IMG/VR virus record: IMGVR_UViG_3300028666_000023
Location: 89,104 to 153,103 of that record
Strand: one strand, 5' to 3'
Length of the DNA: 64,000 nucleotides
Source of the DNA: a virus
A model generated the notes under the pieces. The model saw only the letters and a program-made list of their open reading frames with translations. It was not told the origin of the DNA and did no database searches. This document shows positions 22,864 through 31,193 of the stretch, in pieces. The position numbers were made by a program, and so were the translations under genes. Positions within the stretch are counted from its first letter, which is position 1. Every line of letters begins with the position of its first letter.

Positions 22864-23251
22864 GTTCTTCTCCCTCGGTCGGTTCGCGCGGCAGGCCGAT
22901 CGCATCCCACGCTTCGTCGGGAACGAACGCCACCCGCTTCTTCAGGATGTCGATGAGGAGCTCGGGCGGAGTGATGATATCGCGAAGAGCTTCGTCCTTC
23001 ACCACGCACCAGCCGCCGGTGCGCGTGGGATCGTCGCCGCTCTCCGTGTTGTCCGCGACGGAGATGAGGATGATGCCACGCTGCATCCACTTCTTGCACT
23101 CGTCGCAGGGCTGGTGATCGAGGACTGCCTGGCGAGGTGCTTCTGCGTCGTTCGGGAGGCGGCCCAGAAGAGCAACCTCGCCGGTCTCACGCATGCAGAA
23201 GAAGCAGACGGGAAGAGTCGGGTTCACACCGTATCTTCGACTGAGAATCAT
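22850..23251 (-). CDS. Unknown 133-aa protein with two CxxC pairs
   Basis: Starts MILSRRYGVNPTLPVCFFCM. CFFC at 16-19 and CDECKKWMQRGIILISV at about 50, then WCVVKDEALRDII. The pattern resembles small phage zinc proteins with a Rossmann-like second half. Unknown role. Confidence 0.67.
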   Translation of the reverse strand: MILSRRYGVNPTLPVCFFCMRETGEVALLGRLPNDAEAPRQAVLDHQPCDECKKWMQRGIILISVADNTESGDDPTRTGGWCVVKDEALRDIITPPELLIDILKKRVAFVPDEAWDAIGLPREPTEGEEHGTP

Positions 23252-23481
23252 TCCGCCGTCCAGAGTGCGGGGTGGCGTTCGAACATCTCCGAGAGCTCTT
23301 GGAGCCACTCGTTGACCTTCTGCATCTGCATGGCGCGGTAGTCGAGGTCGCGATTTGTGGCCTGGCGCTTGTACGCGTCGGCGATGGAGTTGAGGAGCGT
23401 GCGGCGGCGCGTCTGCAGCGCTTGGTACTGGTCCGCTGCGTCGGTCAGTTTCTGAATCGTGCCTTCGTGGTCGTGGGCCAT
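23248..23481 (-). CDS. Unknown 77-aa helical protein
   Basis: MAHDHEGTIQKLTDAADQYQ, all helical and charged, ending SEMFERHPALWTAE. Behind TGGAGGC and an ATAAG box. Overlaps the next gene by 4 nt. Confidence 0.68.
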   Translation of the reverse strand: MAHDHEGTIQKLTDAADQYQALQTRRRTLLNSIADAYKRQATNRDLDYRAMQMQKVNEWLQELSEMFERHPALWTAE

Positions 23482-23483
23482 GG

Positions 23484-23507
23484 AGCCTCCAAGACCCTTA
23501 TTCCGCG
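23484..23507 (-). promoter_or_regulatory. ATAAG box plus ribosome site
   Basis: Minus strand CGGAATAAGGGTCTTGGAGGC before ATG at 23481. It lies in the 30-nt gap after the stop of the 89-aa gene at 23512. Confidence 0.53.
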
Positions 23508-23511
23508 GGAG

Positions 23512-23781
23512 TTACTTGTCGTTCTCGTCCGGTCGGACGGCCTTCATCTCGCGCTGGGTGTCGATGCGTGCGAGCTCGGGGTAGAGCACGTAGAGGCCGG
23601 GGACCTTGAAGCGGGAGATCTTGCCTTCGCCCCGCTTGGGCAGGTCGTTGCAGCCCGGGCACTTCTCCGCGCCCTTCCACATCTGCGGGTACGGGCAGAG
23701 CGGACAGTCGACCGCAGGAAACTTCTGAGATGCTGAGCTCACCGCCACCTCCGGCGCATCGGACCGCCGCCCACGATACAT
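23512..23781 (-). CDS. Unknown 89-aa protein with two CxxC pairs
   Basis: MYRGRRSDAPEVAVSSASQK then CPLCPYPQMWKGAEKCPGCN, a compact zinc ribbon, and a beta-rich C-terminus. Overlaps the upstream gene by 43 nt. Start uncertain. Confidence 0.6.
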   Translation of the reverse strand: MYRGRRSDAPEVAVSSASQKFPAVDCPLCPYPQMWKGAEKCPGCNDLPKRGEGKISRFKVPGLYVLYPELARIDTQREMKAVRPDENDK

Positions 23782-24041
23782 GGCGCCGGAGCAGCGCGGC
23801 GCTCCGCGCGCGGCGCCTCAGGTTGCGCTTCCTCTGTGCACGCGACCTCGAGCCGCCATCCCTGACGCGCGCGCGGACCGTCGTCCTCAGGCACGTTGAC
23901 AGGCCACGCCGTAGCGATCGGCGAGTTGTAGGGAATCACGAGCACGCTCTGGGTGCCTCCCCACTGCTGGAACATGCAGATGCACGTCCCACCGCCGCAG
24001 GTGCACGCTCGGCTGTAGTTGGTGAGGGTGCCCGGGACCAT
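23739..24041 (-). CDS. Unknown 100-aa protein
   Basis: MVPGTLTNYSRACTCGGGTC, four Cys within 12 residues (CTCGGGTCIC), then QSVLVIPYNSPIATAW and a basic Arg-rich tail. One-base overlap with the gene at 24041. No family. Confidence 0.6.
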   Translation of the reverse strand: MVPGTLTNYSRACTCGGGTCICMFQQWGGTQSVLVIPYNSPIATAWPVNVPEDDGPRARQGWRLEVACTEEAQPEAPRAERRAAPAPCIVGGGPMRRRWR

Positions 24042-24292
24042 CAGCGGCCGGCGGGAACAGACTTCGGAGCGCCGCCCTGGAGCTTCTTCAAGTAGGCGGA
24101 TGCGATGTCGTCGACCTCGGAGCGACCGGCCTTGCCGACAGCCTTCGCGGCGCCCGCGCCGGTGCTGCTGATGGACTTGCCGAAGCTACCGCTGCGCGTG
24201 AGCGCGGCCGCTGCATCGCCAATGCGATCGAACCAGCCCGCGTTCTTGATCTGCTCGAGCTCGTCTTTGAAGGCTTCAGCCATGACGTTCAT
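24041..24292 (-). CDS. Small virion-type protein with DELxxI motif, 83 aa
   Basis: MNVMAEAFKDELEQIKNAGW start. The F-x-DEL-x-x-I lead-in matches N-termini of four proteins at 46-49 kb (consensus FxDELxKIA), suggesting a shared targeting or processing signal. The rest is Ala/Gly/Ser-rich. Directly upstream in transcription order is the 1066-aa structural gene. Confidence 0.66.
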   Translation of the reverse strand: MNVMAEAFKDELEQIKNAGWFDRIGDAAAALTRSGSFGKSISSTGAGAAKAVGKAGRSEVDDIASAYLKKLQGGAPKSVPAGR

Positions 24293-27200
24293 GCATTTCC
24301 TCCAGCGCCCTGCGACCCTGTAGTTGTACCAAAGTTCGAGGGAGTGCCGAAGTCGACGGGTGGCGCAACCTGCTCACCCTGGAGCTGCTCGTTGACGCCG
24401 TTCGCTGCGTACTCGAAGTCGGGGGACTGCGTCTGACCGAGGAGGCGGCCCGTCGTCACCTCGCTGCGATTGAACTTCCGGATGGGCAGGTCGTTCATCG
24501 CAACGCTGCGTGAAGCTTGCTGGAAGGTGCCGGCGTAGCTCGCTTCGTCGATCGTGAGGCCGAAGAAGGCGGAGAACTGCCCGCTCACGAGGATGTCGAC
24601 GGCGCGATCGCAGCCCTTCTCGATGAAGCTCTGGATGAGCGTGTCGACCTGAGGCACCTTCTGGGTCTCGGTCGAGTAGAGCGTGAGCGTCTCTTCGATG
24701 GTGCCCGAGGTGGGCTGCGCCGTTGCAGCTGCACCGCCGATGGAGAGCACGCCGTACAGCTGGTTCAAGATCTGAGCGGCGTCGTTCACCTGCGACACCG
24801 TCGGCGCATCGTTTACGAGCAGCGGGTTGATCTTCCGGTTCATGTCCGAGAAGAACGTGCTCGAGTTCACCGTGTTCGCGAGCCACGTGTTGATCTCCGC
24901 CTGGAAGCTCCCGTAGTCCTCGAGCTTGCCCACGCGGAGGCGGCCGAATGGCGGCACGATGTTCATCGCGAAGTCCACGTTGAGCCCGTTGGGGAAGGGC
25001 GAGTCCAGCTTGATGAGCAGGTTCGCGGAGTCGACCGTCGTGATGCCGTAGCTCGCGTCGGGCGCGTTGTACTGCGTCGAGTAGTACTGGAGGAGGTCGC
25101 CTGCCTGCAGCGCGCGCGGTACCTGCGGGAGCTTGAACCAGTTGCTGGTTCCCACCGCACTGCCCGGAGGGGACGAGAAGAACAGTGGGCCGCAGTTGCC
25201 GTCGATCGTGATGGAGCTCGCGACCTCCGCAAGGAGCGAAGAGAACACGATGTGCATCTGTCCGTAGCTCGCGGTGGGCGTGCTGCTGGGGATGAAGACA
25301 GGCAGGTTCGACTGCAGCACCACATCGAGCGGCGTGCTGCCTCCGCTCAGCACGTAGTACGTGCCGATGTTCGGACCGGTGAGGATGTCGACGGAGTCGT
25401 ACTTCGCGCCAGCGAGCGGGGCGCCGAGGTCCGCAGCCACACCCGGCGTTGCCGTGCCTGCTAGGGTGCCGGTTGCCACGATGACGTCGCCTGCGTTGAG
25501 CTGCACGCCCGTGGGTGCCGCGCCGTTGACCGTGGTCACGGAGTAGTAGCTGATCGTGGGCCCGTCGCGGAGGGCGATGACGTCGCCGACGTTCACAACA
25601 CCGGGCACTTGAAGCCCCTGCACGGTGAAGGTCAGCGTGGTTGTGACGAATGTGGTGTTGCCCGTCATCCGCACGCGCGTGAGCGTGATCTCATTTTGAG
25701 ACGTCGAGTACGCCGAGAGACTGTCCTCCCCTGCAGTGGCGACGAACGTCGCAACGGCGGAGTACCCCACGGCCTTGCTCGTGATGTCCGCAGCCACTTC
25801 GTCCGCCGTCGACCGGCGACAGACGCTGATCTGCCCGTTCGCGAAGCCCAACGTCGCGAGGCAGTTCTTGCTCGGACCATCGTCCCCGTAGACCTGCAGC
25901 GAAACCTCGGGCGCGAGCTGGGTGGTGGGATCGGTGCAGCGCAGTCGGAACTTCTGGGGAGAAGAACCGAACGCCTCGGCAACCACACCGGCGGGAAGCA
26001 CCGGATTCGTGAGGGACGCAAGGAAGGCCGCCGAGAGTGGGTTGTTCGCACCCGCCGCGCTCTGCCCATTCGTGAAACCGACCAAGGTGTTCGACGAACC
26101 GTTGCCCATCAAGAGCGTCGCGTTGGGGCCGTTGTTCACCGACGTGAGCTCGAGGTTCACACCCGAGAGCGTCGCGACCGCGTCGTGCGCAGAACCCGTG
26201 TGCGTAACCGCGTTGATCTGCGAGAGCAACGCGGCGCTGTTCGCCGGCGAGGAGAAGTGCACGGTGTACGTCACCGCGCCGTCGACCGTGATGATGAACG
26301 TCTTGCCGTTGAGGGAGCCACCACCACCGTAGAGGCCTCCCACCGTGACGTCTGTCGAGCCCGTGAGCGACGCGCTGCTGGGCACCGATGACGGGGGGAA
26401 TACAACAAGGAACGGCGACCCGTTCACCCTGAACTTGAAGGTGTTGTTGTTCGGGATGCCACCACCGGACTGGATCGGCTGCGTTCCGTCACCGAAGACG
26501 AAGAACGATTCGTCGAGACCGGAGTCGAGCTCGGCGAGCGGGGAGGGCGCGAGCGTGATGCTGACCGGGGAGCCGCCGTCGAGCGTGGCCGTCAGCGTGT
26601 CGTTCGTGCCCGTGATGACGCCGAAGGCACCTCCGTGGTCGGAGGTGAGCACGGCCGGGTTCGCGGGGTGCGTCGCGTCGGCGAAGGAGAAGCCCGTGCC
26701 CGTGATGGACAAGAACTCGCTCGGCTTCTGAAAGCTGCCGAAGGTCGCGACGATGCCGAGAGAGGCTAAAAGATTGAGGACCGTCTGCCGCACCTGCTCG
26801 AGGCGCTGCGTGGGGGTGAGGGCATTCATCGTCGTGGCCGACTGGCCGACGAGGGTCTGCGCGTTGCCGATGACGCTCGAGGCCACGACGCTGGGGAGGT
26901 TCAAGCTGTTGAAGTCGGCGATCGCAGCTGCGAGCTGCGTGACCGCGGTGACGAGGTCGGTGTGCGCCGACTGGAGCTGCGTGACGAGCGCGGGGATGGC
27001 GGCCTGGGCCTCCTGCGGCGTCTGCACGATCTCCCCGCCGTCCTTCACCGTCTGCCCAGGGCCACTGAGGAACGCCGAGACGTTCGACGAGAAGCGCTGG
27101 TAGGCCGGTAGCGAAGTGATGTCCGCGAAGGAGGCCTCACGCGCAGCGGCCGCGCTCTGGAGCTCCTGCAGCGCCGCCTGTGCGTTGAAGAGCGTCGAGA

Positions 27201-27489
27201 CGTCTTGGATAGGCAGGACGCGCCGCCCGCAGGCAGCCACGGCGTCGAGGAGCTGGATGACGAGCAGCTCCTCGGAGGTGACGAGGTCAAGAGCGCGCGC
27301 TGCGCCGAGCGCCACCACGTAGAACGGAGAGTTCGGGTAGAGGAGGAAGACTCCACCCGCCGCCTGCTGGATGTCGTTGAACGAGATGTCGACCCGCCGA
27401 ACACCGAGCGCGTCGATCGGACGAGCGATGGTCGACTGGACGAGCGACGTTACGACGCTCTGAATCTCATCGTCCGAGAAGCCGGTCAT
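24289..27489 (-). CDS. Large virion protein, 1066 aa
   Basis: The largest gene of this block. The N-terminal 230 residues are helical (DDEIQSVVTSLVQSTIARPI start). From about 250 to 800 the sequence is Ser/Thr/Gly-rich and beta-type (GTGFSFADATHPANPAVLTS, GGGSLNGKTFIITVDG), suggesting repeated Ig-like or carbohydrate-binding-like domains. The C-terminal part returns to helices. Probably a tail or capsid-decoration protein. Composition and neighbours support this, not homology. Confidence 0.65.
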   Translation of the reverse strand: MTGFSDDEIQSVVTSLVQSTIARPIDALGVRRVDISFNDIQQAAGGVFLLYPNSPFYVVALGAARALDLVTSEELLVIQLLDAVAACGRRVLPIQDVSTLFNAQAALQELQSAAAAREASFADITSLPAYQRFSSNVSAFLSGPGQTVKDGGEIVQTPQEAQAAIPALVTQLQSAHTDLVTAVTQLAAAIADFNSLNLPSVVASSVIGNAQTLVGQSATTMNALTPTQRLEQVRQTVLNLLASLGIVATFGSFQKPSEFLSITGTGFSFADATHPANPAVLTSDHGGAFGVITGTNDTLTATLDGGSPVSITLAPSPLAELDSGLDESFFVFGDGTQPIQSGGGIPNNNTFKFRVNGSPFLVVFPPSSVPSSASLTGSTDVTVGGLYGGGGSLNGKTFIITVDGAVTYTVHFSSPANSAALLSQINAVTHTGSAHDAVATLSGVNLELTSVNNGPNATLLMGNGSSNTLVGFTNGQSAAGANNPLSAAFLASLTNPVLPAGVVAEAFGSSPQKFRLRCTDPTTQLAPEVSLQVYGDDGPSKNCLATLGFANGQISVCRRSTADEVAADITSKAVGYSAVATFVATAGEDSLSAYSTSQNEITLTRVRMTGNTTFVTTTLTFTVQGLQVPGVVNVGDVIALRDGPTISYYSVTTVNGAAPTGVQLNAGDVIVATGTLAGTATPGVAADLGAPLAGAKYDSVDILTGPNIGTYYVLSGGSTPLDVVLQSNLPVFIPSSTPTASYGQMHIVFSSLLAEVASSITIDGNCGPLFFSSPPGSAVGTSNWFKLPQVPRALQAGDLLQYYSTQYNAPDASYGITTVDSANLLIKLDSPFPNGLNVDFAMNIVPPFGRLRVGKLEDYGSFQAEINTWLANTVNSSTFFSDMNRKINPLLVNDAPTVSQVNDAAQILNQLYGVLSIGGAAATAQPTSGTIEETLTLYSTETQKVPQVDTLIQSFIEKGCDRAVDILVSGQFSAFFGLTIDEASYAGTFQQASRSVAMNDLPIRKFNRSEVTTGRLLGQTQSPDFEYAANGVNEQLQGEQVAPPVDFGTPSNFGTTTGSQGAGGNA

Positions 27490-27962
27490 TCGATTCGAAT
27501 GTACCGCGCCATCGCATCCAGACCAAGGATTTGCTGTTCCGTCCCAGCCACGTTGAGCATCTCGAGCTCCTGCGTGTTGCCCGTCGCCTCACAAAGACGC
27601 CGATTGAGGAGAAGCGTCTTGTCGATGACGTACTCCTTGCCGCGGTCCATGAGACCGAAGCTGACCTCACCGCGCTGGGAGATCTGGAACCTGTAGATCT
27701 TCGTCTCCTGGAAGCGGTCGAGGGTGATGAAGGCATGCTCCTTGAGCCAGCACCACTGCTCGAAGGTGCCAATGAGCGGGATGATGAACCCGGACGGCCA
27801 GTAGTCTCCGCGAGTCGGCAAGTAGTAGAGGCTCTGCTCGCGATCGCGCTTCATGCACGCGTCGAACATGAGCCGTTCAGGAAGTAAAAGATGCTCGCGT
27901 TCGAGCTCCTCGAAGAGGGCGTCACGGGCACGCCCTCTTCGATTCAGCAGCTCTCTCATCAT
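27486..27962 (-). CDS. Unknown 158-aa protein in virion block
   Basis: MMRELLNRRGRARDALFEEL start. FIIPLIGTFEQWCWLKEHAF then beta-rich FQISQRGEVSFGL suggests a compact alpha/beta fold. ATGA overlaps both sides. Possibly a structural or assembly accessory. Confidence 0.65.
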   Translation of the reverse strand: MMRELLNRRGRARDALFEELEREHLLLPERLMFDACMKRDREQSLYYLPTRGDYWPSGFIIPLIGTFEQWCWLKEHAFITLDRFQETKIYRFQISQRGEVSFGLMDRGKEYVIDKTLLLNRRLCEATGNTQELEMLNVAGTEQQILGLDAMARYIRIE

Positions 27963-28219
27963 GCGGACTTCTCGATCGCTCTTTCGGGCGGCGTGCAGCG
28001 GACCACGATCTTGTAGTCCGCCCACGCCATGATGAGGAACTCCACCAACGTCGGCGTCTGCAAGGGATCGCCCTGCCATGCTTTCTTCAAGTAGGTCAGG
28101 CATCCCTCGAAGTCAGTGTTCTTGGGCCAGTTGGGGTTGTTGAACGCCTCGGTGGCGAGGCGCCCAACACCATCCCATCGATGTACTTGCGTCTTCACCC
28201 AGTCGCTGAATTGAACCAT
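27959..28219 (-). CDS. YozE/SAM-like small protein, 86 aa
   Basis: MVQFSDWVKTQVHRWDGVGR, then LATEAFNNPNWP and FEGCLTYLKKAWQG. This pattern (short aromatic start, R-x-D-x-x-G-x-L-A, then D-x-x-x-x-x-Y-L) resembles the YozE SAM-like fold family found in Firmicutes and phages. Function unknown. Confidence 0.55.
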   Translation of the reverse strand: MVQFSDWVKTQVHRWDGVGRLATEAFNNPNWPKNTDFEGCLTYLKKAWQGDPLQTPTLVEFLIMAWADYKIVVRCTPPERAIEKSA

Positions 28220-28221
28220 GT

Positions 28222-28246
28222 TGCCTCCATAGTTCTTATGCCTGGG
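28222..28246 (-). promoter_or_regulatory. ATAAG box variant plus ribosome site
   Basis: Minus strand CAGGCATAAGAACTATGGAGGC before ATG at 28219. The third base of the box is C, as at 3174. Confidence 0.5.
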
Positions 28247-28258
28247 TGAGGTTGTACT

Positions 28259-28975
28259 TTACGAGATTCGGCCTTCGAGAATCGATTTCTCGAGCGGCGT
28301 CAGATCCCACTGCGCGACGACCGTAAAGATCGACTCGTGCACGTGCCTGAGGAGGAACGGGTCGCCGGGCGCCTCGTGCTTCCACTCCGGATCCCAGAGG
28401 ATGGCGTAGTCGCCCTTGTCGATGTCGTCCGGGCGGAGGTGCGCCGGAACCGCGGGCACGAGAGCGGTGGCGGTCGAGAGCTCCGGGAAGTTGTTGTTCT
28501 TGCGCCACACCGCGTTGGTGAGCTCGGAAGCCGCGTCACCCAGCAGCTGCAGCGGGATCGAGAAATGCTCCTCACGGAAGGCGCCGCGGTTGTACTGCCA
28601 AGACAACCAGCGATCTTCGGAGAAGACGAGGCGGTCGTGTTGCGTGCTGATGCGTGCGATCTTCCACTTCGGCCTGGCGATCGCGATGGCCGGAAGACGA
28701 TTGGCCCTCTGCAGCCCTGCCTTCGGTATGACCGAGTTGATGTTGAGGATGCGCTCGCCGCGCGCCATGGCGCGGAACGAGTGATACAGCTGCTCGTCCT
28801 CCTTCTCAATCTGCGACTTCTGCGATCGCGCAGCACGGAGGTCGCGACCGGCGTCGAGGATTCTCTTGCGTGCTTCCGCTTTCCGCTTCTCGCGCGCGTC
28901 GAGCACCTTCTTGTGGTAGTCGCGCTGGTGGATGAGAGCGATACGCGGATCCATTTGGTGTGTCTGAACGTCCAT
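28259..28975 (-). CDS. Unknown 238-aa protein
   Basis: MDVQTHQMDPRIALIHQRDY start (Met 8 is an alternative). A charged coiled-coil segment (EARKRILDAGRDLRAARSQK) precedes a Trp/Arg-rich globular domain, KWKIARISTQHDRLVFSEDR. Ends SILEGRIS. No family recognised. Confidence 0.68.
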   Translation of the reverse strand: MDVQTHQMDPRIALIHQRDYHKKVLDAREKRKAEARKRILDAGRDLRAARSQKSQIEKEDEQLYHSFRAMARGERILNINSVIPKAGLQRANRLPAIAIARPKWKIARISTQHDRLVFSEDRWLSWQYNRGAFREEHFSIPLQLLGDAASELTNAVWRKNNNFPELSTATALVPAVPAHLRPDDIDKGDYAILWDPEWKHEAPGDPFLLRHVHESIFTVVAQWDLTPLEKSILEGRIS

Positions 28976-28984
28976 CTGTTCCTC

Positions 28985-29191
28985 CTAGTTCGGTGGCTTC
29001 ACGTCGCTAGACTCGAGGCTGACATCCCAGCCCTCCGTCTCGAGTTTCTTGGTCACGGTGGAGATGAAGTTGTTCTCGTACTCCACTTGCTTGTCCTCGT
29101 CGAAGTCGTCCCACTCGATGGGGAACTCCTTCTGAATTGTGAGGGTAAGAGAAAGGCGCGCGGTCTGCTTGGGCTTCTTCTTGGCCGCCAT
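28985..29191 (-). CDS. Unknown 68-aa protein
   Basis: MAAKKKPKQTARLSLTLTIQ start from a TGATG junction. LTLTIQKEFPIEWDDF and a C-terminal amphipathic end, EGWDVSLESSDVKPPN. No family. Confidence 0.65.
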   Translation of the reverse strand: MAAKKKPKQTARLSLTLTIQKEFPIEWDDFDEDKQVEYENNFISTVTKKLETEGWDVSLESSDVKPPN

Positions 29192-29433
29192 CACGCACCC
29201 TCTGCCGCCATCCGCCACGCCGTGAGGAAGGCGAGCACGTAGCCGTTGTCGAACGCGTCGAAGCGCTTGATGCGATCGCCGTCTGAGTTCACGGGTACTA
29301 CGAATACGCGCCACCCACGGCCCCTGACGCGGCGCATGCTCACCTTGATGTAGAGCGCCTCGTTCTCCCGCAGCTCTTTGGTGACGCCGCGCGCATCGCT
29401 CTCTGCCTTGTAGTACTCCTCGAAGCTCTCCAT
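29191..29433 (-). CDS. Unknown 80-aa protein
   Basis: MESFEEYYKAESDARGVTKE then beta-rich VRGRGWRVFVVPVNSDGDRI and a helical end. No Cys. Packed between one-base overlaps. Confidence 0.65.
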   Translation of the reverse strand: MESFEEYYKAESDARGVTKELRENEALYIKVSMRRVRGRGWRVFVVPVNSDGDRIKRFDAFDNGYVLAFLTAWRMAAEGA

Positions 29434-29637
29434 CTAATCCTCCACGTAGTAGTTCCCTTCGTCGTTCGGGCAAGAGCGGTTCAACTCGGCGAGGCAGTGC
29501 TTCACCGCCTTATCGTCCCGCCCTGTGACCTCAGTGGTGTGGTCGCAGCGCATGCATTCCGCGCGCGTCCCATCGACCGGCTTGCCGTTCCGGTCCTTCA
29601 CCTTCACCTCGAGAATCGTGCAACGAACTCGCGCCAT
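29434..29637 (-). CDS. Unknown 67-aa zinc protein
   Basis: MARVRCTILEVKVKDRNGKP, CMRCDHTTEV at about 28 and HCLAELNRSCPN at about 47: C-x2-C-x-H ... H-C ... C. This is a zinc-ribbon of the pattern seen in several small phage proteins. Unknown role. Confidence 0.68.
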   Translation of the reverse strand: MARVRCTILEVKVKDRNGKPVDGTRAECMRCDHTTEVTGRDDKAVKHCLAELNRSCPNDEGNYYVED

Positions 29638-29835
29638 CTAGCCCTTCTTCTCTGCCTTCACGAGATCCCATCGCCAGTTGCGGGTGACTTCCTGGTCCAC
29701 GAGACAGAGGATCTCTCCGCATCCCTGGCACTGCACCTCTGAGCCCACATGGAGCTCGAAGTCGTTGCCCACGTTCCATTCATGCTTGCACTTTGGACAA
29801 CAGATCTCCGGTGCGGTCGACAGCTGTGACATCAT
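29638..29835 (-). CDS. Unknown 65-aa zinc ribbon
   Basis: MMSQLSTAPEICCPKCKHEW, then ELHVGSEVQCQGCGEILCL: CPKC and CQGC separated by about 20 residues, a classical zinc ribbon. Start overlaps the upstream small membrane ORF. Confidence 0.68.
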   Translation of the reverse strand: MMSQLSTAPEICCPKCKHEWNVGNDFELHVGSEVQCQGCGEILCLVDQEVTRNWRWDLVKAEKKG

Positions 29836-29921
29836 TTCCTCCTTGCGCTTCGCCGATAGTCGACGAAGTAGATATAGCCCAACGTCCCAAAGACGAGGGC
29901 GATTGAGATGAACGCGTCCAT
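29832..29921 (-). CDS. Small membrane protein, 29 aa
   Basis: MDAFISIALVFGTLGYIYFV then a basic tail YRRSARRK. One hydrophobic helix with inside-positive C-terminus. It is bracketed by ATGA and TGATG overlaps, which is the main support. Function unknown. Confidence 0.55.
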   Translation of the reverse strand: MDAFISIALVFGTLGYIYFVDYRRSARRK

Positions 29922-30319
29922 CAAGCGGCCTCGTCGTCCTGGAACTTGCACCAGCAGCTGTCGCACCAGTCGTTCTCGATGCCATCGCCATCGAGGTAAC
30001 AGCCGAAGTCCCACGGCACTTCTTCCCAGCACTTCATGCAGCGGAAGACGTTCGTGGGGATCGCGTACATCTTGGGGTCGGCCAGAGCGATGTAGCGCGC
30101 GTCTCGGCCGCGCGGGAAGACAAGCGCCTCTCCAGCCGCTCGAGTCCAGCCTCCGCGCTTCACGAAATGGTGTCCGGGCGGACCGCCGGGCGCACCGCCT
30201 CGTACGACGATCCACCCGCGATCTTCCTGAGGACACGGCAACAGATACGCGTAGCGGTCGAGCAGCCCCTCGAACAGCTGTGACTTGTAGCGGTCATCGA
30301 AGAACTGGAGACGGCTCAT
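29921..30319 (-). CDS. Unknown 132-aa zinc protein
   Basis: MSRLQFFDDRYKSQLFEGLL start. Central Gly/Pro-rich RGGAPGGPPGHHFVKRGGWT, then CMKCWEEVPWDFGC and CDSCWCKF, a C-terminal zinc ribbon. Unknown role. Confidence 0.67.
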   Translation of the reverse strand: MSRLQFFDDRYKSQLFEGLLDRYAYLLPCPQEDRGWIVVRGGAPGGPPGHHFVKRGGWTRAAGEALVFPRGRDARYIALADPKMYAIPTNVFRCMKCWEEVPWDFGCYLDGDGIENDWCDSCWCKFQDDEAA

Positions 30320-30603
30320 CGCTTCGACAACCGCAGGATGTTCGGGACGTAGCCCACCTTCTTCGCGTGGCGCGCCATCGCGCGCGAGCGCGCCTGGTAC
30401 CCCTGCGTGTAGCCATCTGCGTAGTCCTGCAGGTCCTTGTGGTCCGGCCGCATCGCGTGGCAGCCGGCGCCGTCCATGAAGCCGCGGCGAAAGAGCTGGC
30501 TACGTTCCCACGGGGTCCACTCTCTTTCTTTTCCGTCGGGGCCTTTCGGCTTTCGGCCGTATGGAGATTGAGGCGGGTTCGACTTTGCTTTCTTCTTGGG
30601 CAT
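30316..30603 (-). CDS. Unknown 95-aa basic protein
   Basis: MPKKKAKSNPPQSPYGRKPK, then RRGFMDGAGCHAMRPDHKDL and a DYADGYTQGYQARSRAMA helix. The FxxGxxDGxxxxxxPxxxxx...YxxGYxxG pattern resembles a small family of phage proteins of unknown function. SD AGGAG upstream. Confidence 0.65.
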   Translation of the reverse strand: MPKKKAKSNPPQSPYGRKPKGPDGKEREWTPWERSQLFRRGFMDGAGCHAMRPDHKDLQDYADGYTQGYQARSRAMARHAKKVGYVPNILRLSKR

Positions 30604-30700
30604 GTTCTTTCTCCTGAGGTTTGACCTCGTCGTGCATGGTGAGGATGCGCCGCTTGCGCAGGCGAGCGACGCGCGGGTTCTCGAAGTCATCCATGGTCAC
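30500..30700 (-). CDS. Unknown 66-aa basic protein overlapping its neighbour
   Basis: MTMDDFENPRVARLRKRRIL start overlaps the upstream stop (30697) by ATGA. Its last 104 nt are read in another frame by the 95-aa gene. Extremely basic and possibly disordered. The long overlap lowers confidence. Confidence 0.45.
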   Translation of the reverse strand: MTMDDFENPRVARLRKRRILTMHDEVKPQEKEHAQEESKVEPASISIRPKAERPRRKRKRVDPVGT

Positions 30701-31149
30701 CGTCCTTCCGGCGGAGTCAGCCGTGGGTCGTACATCGCCACCTCGACGTGCTCGAGGGCGAAGTCCTGGGCGAGGCGGGTGCGGAAGAGGACCTGCGCCT
30801 GCTTGTCCGCACGCTGCATCGGCGTCATGTACGCATAGCGACGCCGCACATACTCATCGACGGGCGAGCGATTGAAGACGAAGTCGCCGAGCGCATCTCG
30901 TAAGATCTGCACCACGATCTGCGGTGTGTCTAGCGAGTCGAACTTCTTGGCGAACGAGAAGACCGGAATGATGAAGTAGCGCTCTGATTCGAGCGTGGGC
31001 TCATGCTCTTCGTTCTTGACGAAGGCGAGCGTCTCTTTGATGTCCCCTAGCCGTTCGAGTCCGATGGACTCTCCCGATTCGATCGCCGCAACCATCAGGG
31101 ACAGTGTGGTTTCGGCGATGTGAAGCCTATCGCGTTGTGTTCGATTCAT
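30697..31149 (-). CDS. Unknown 150-aa protein
   Basis: MNRTQRDRLHIAETTLSLMV start, helical, with a beta strand FIIPVFSFAKKF and a basic C-terminus. Behind a box flanked by a perfect inverted repeat (see the regulatory entry). No family recognised. Confidence 0.67.
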   Translation of the reverse strand: MNRTQRDRLHIAETTLSLMVAAIESGESIGLERLGDIKETLAFVKNEEHEPTLESERYFIIPVFSFAKKFDSLDTPQIVVQILRDALGDFVFNRSPVDEYVRRRYAYMTPMQRADKQAQVLFRTRLAQDFALEHVEVAMYDPRLTPPEGR

Positions 31150-31151
31150 GT

Positions 31152-31187
31152 TGTTCTCCGTACTTCTTATTCCGAGCACGGAGAACT
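31152..31187 (-). promoter_or_regulatory. ATAAG box inside an inverted repeat
   Basis: Minus strand GTTCTCCGT-(16 nt)-ACGGAGAAC: the 9-bp arms lie at 31178-31186 and 31153-31161, and the loop carries CGGAATAAGAAG. The proximal arm contains the ribosome site GGAG for the ATG at 31149, so the RNA hairpin would hide it. This differs from other box sites and could be a regulatory version. Confidence 0.5.
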
Positions 31188-31193
31188 AGTGTC

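Noticed and set aside
24289-27489. Tail-fibre adhesin call for the 1066-aa protein
   Set aside because: Beta-rich Ser/Thr/Gly domains fit, but no collagen, trimerisation or chaperone-domain signature could be seen, so it is left as a general virion protein.
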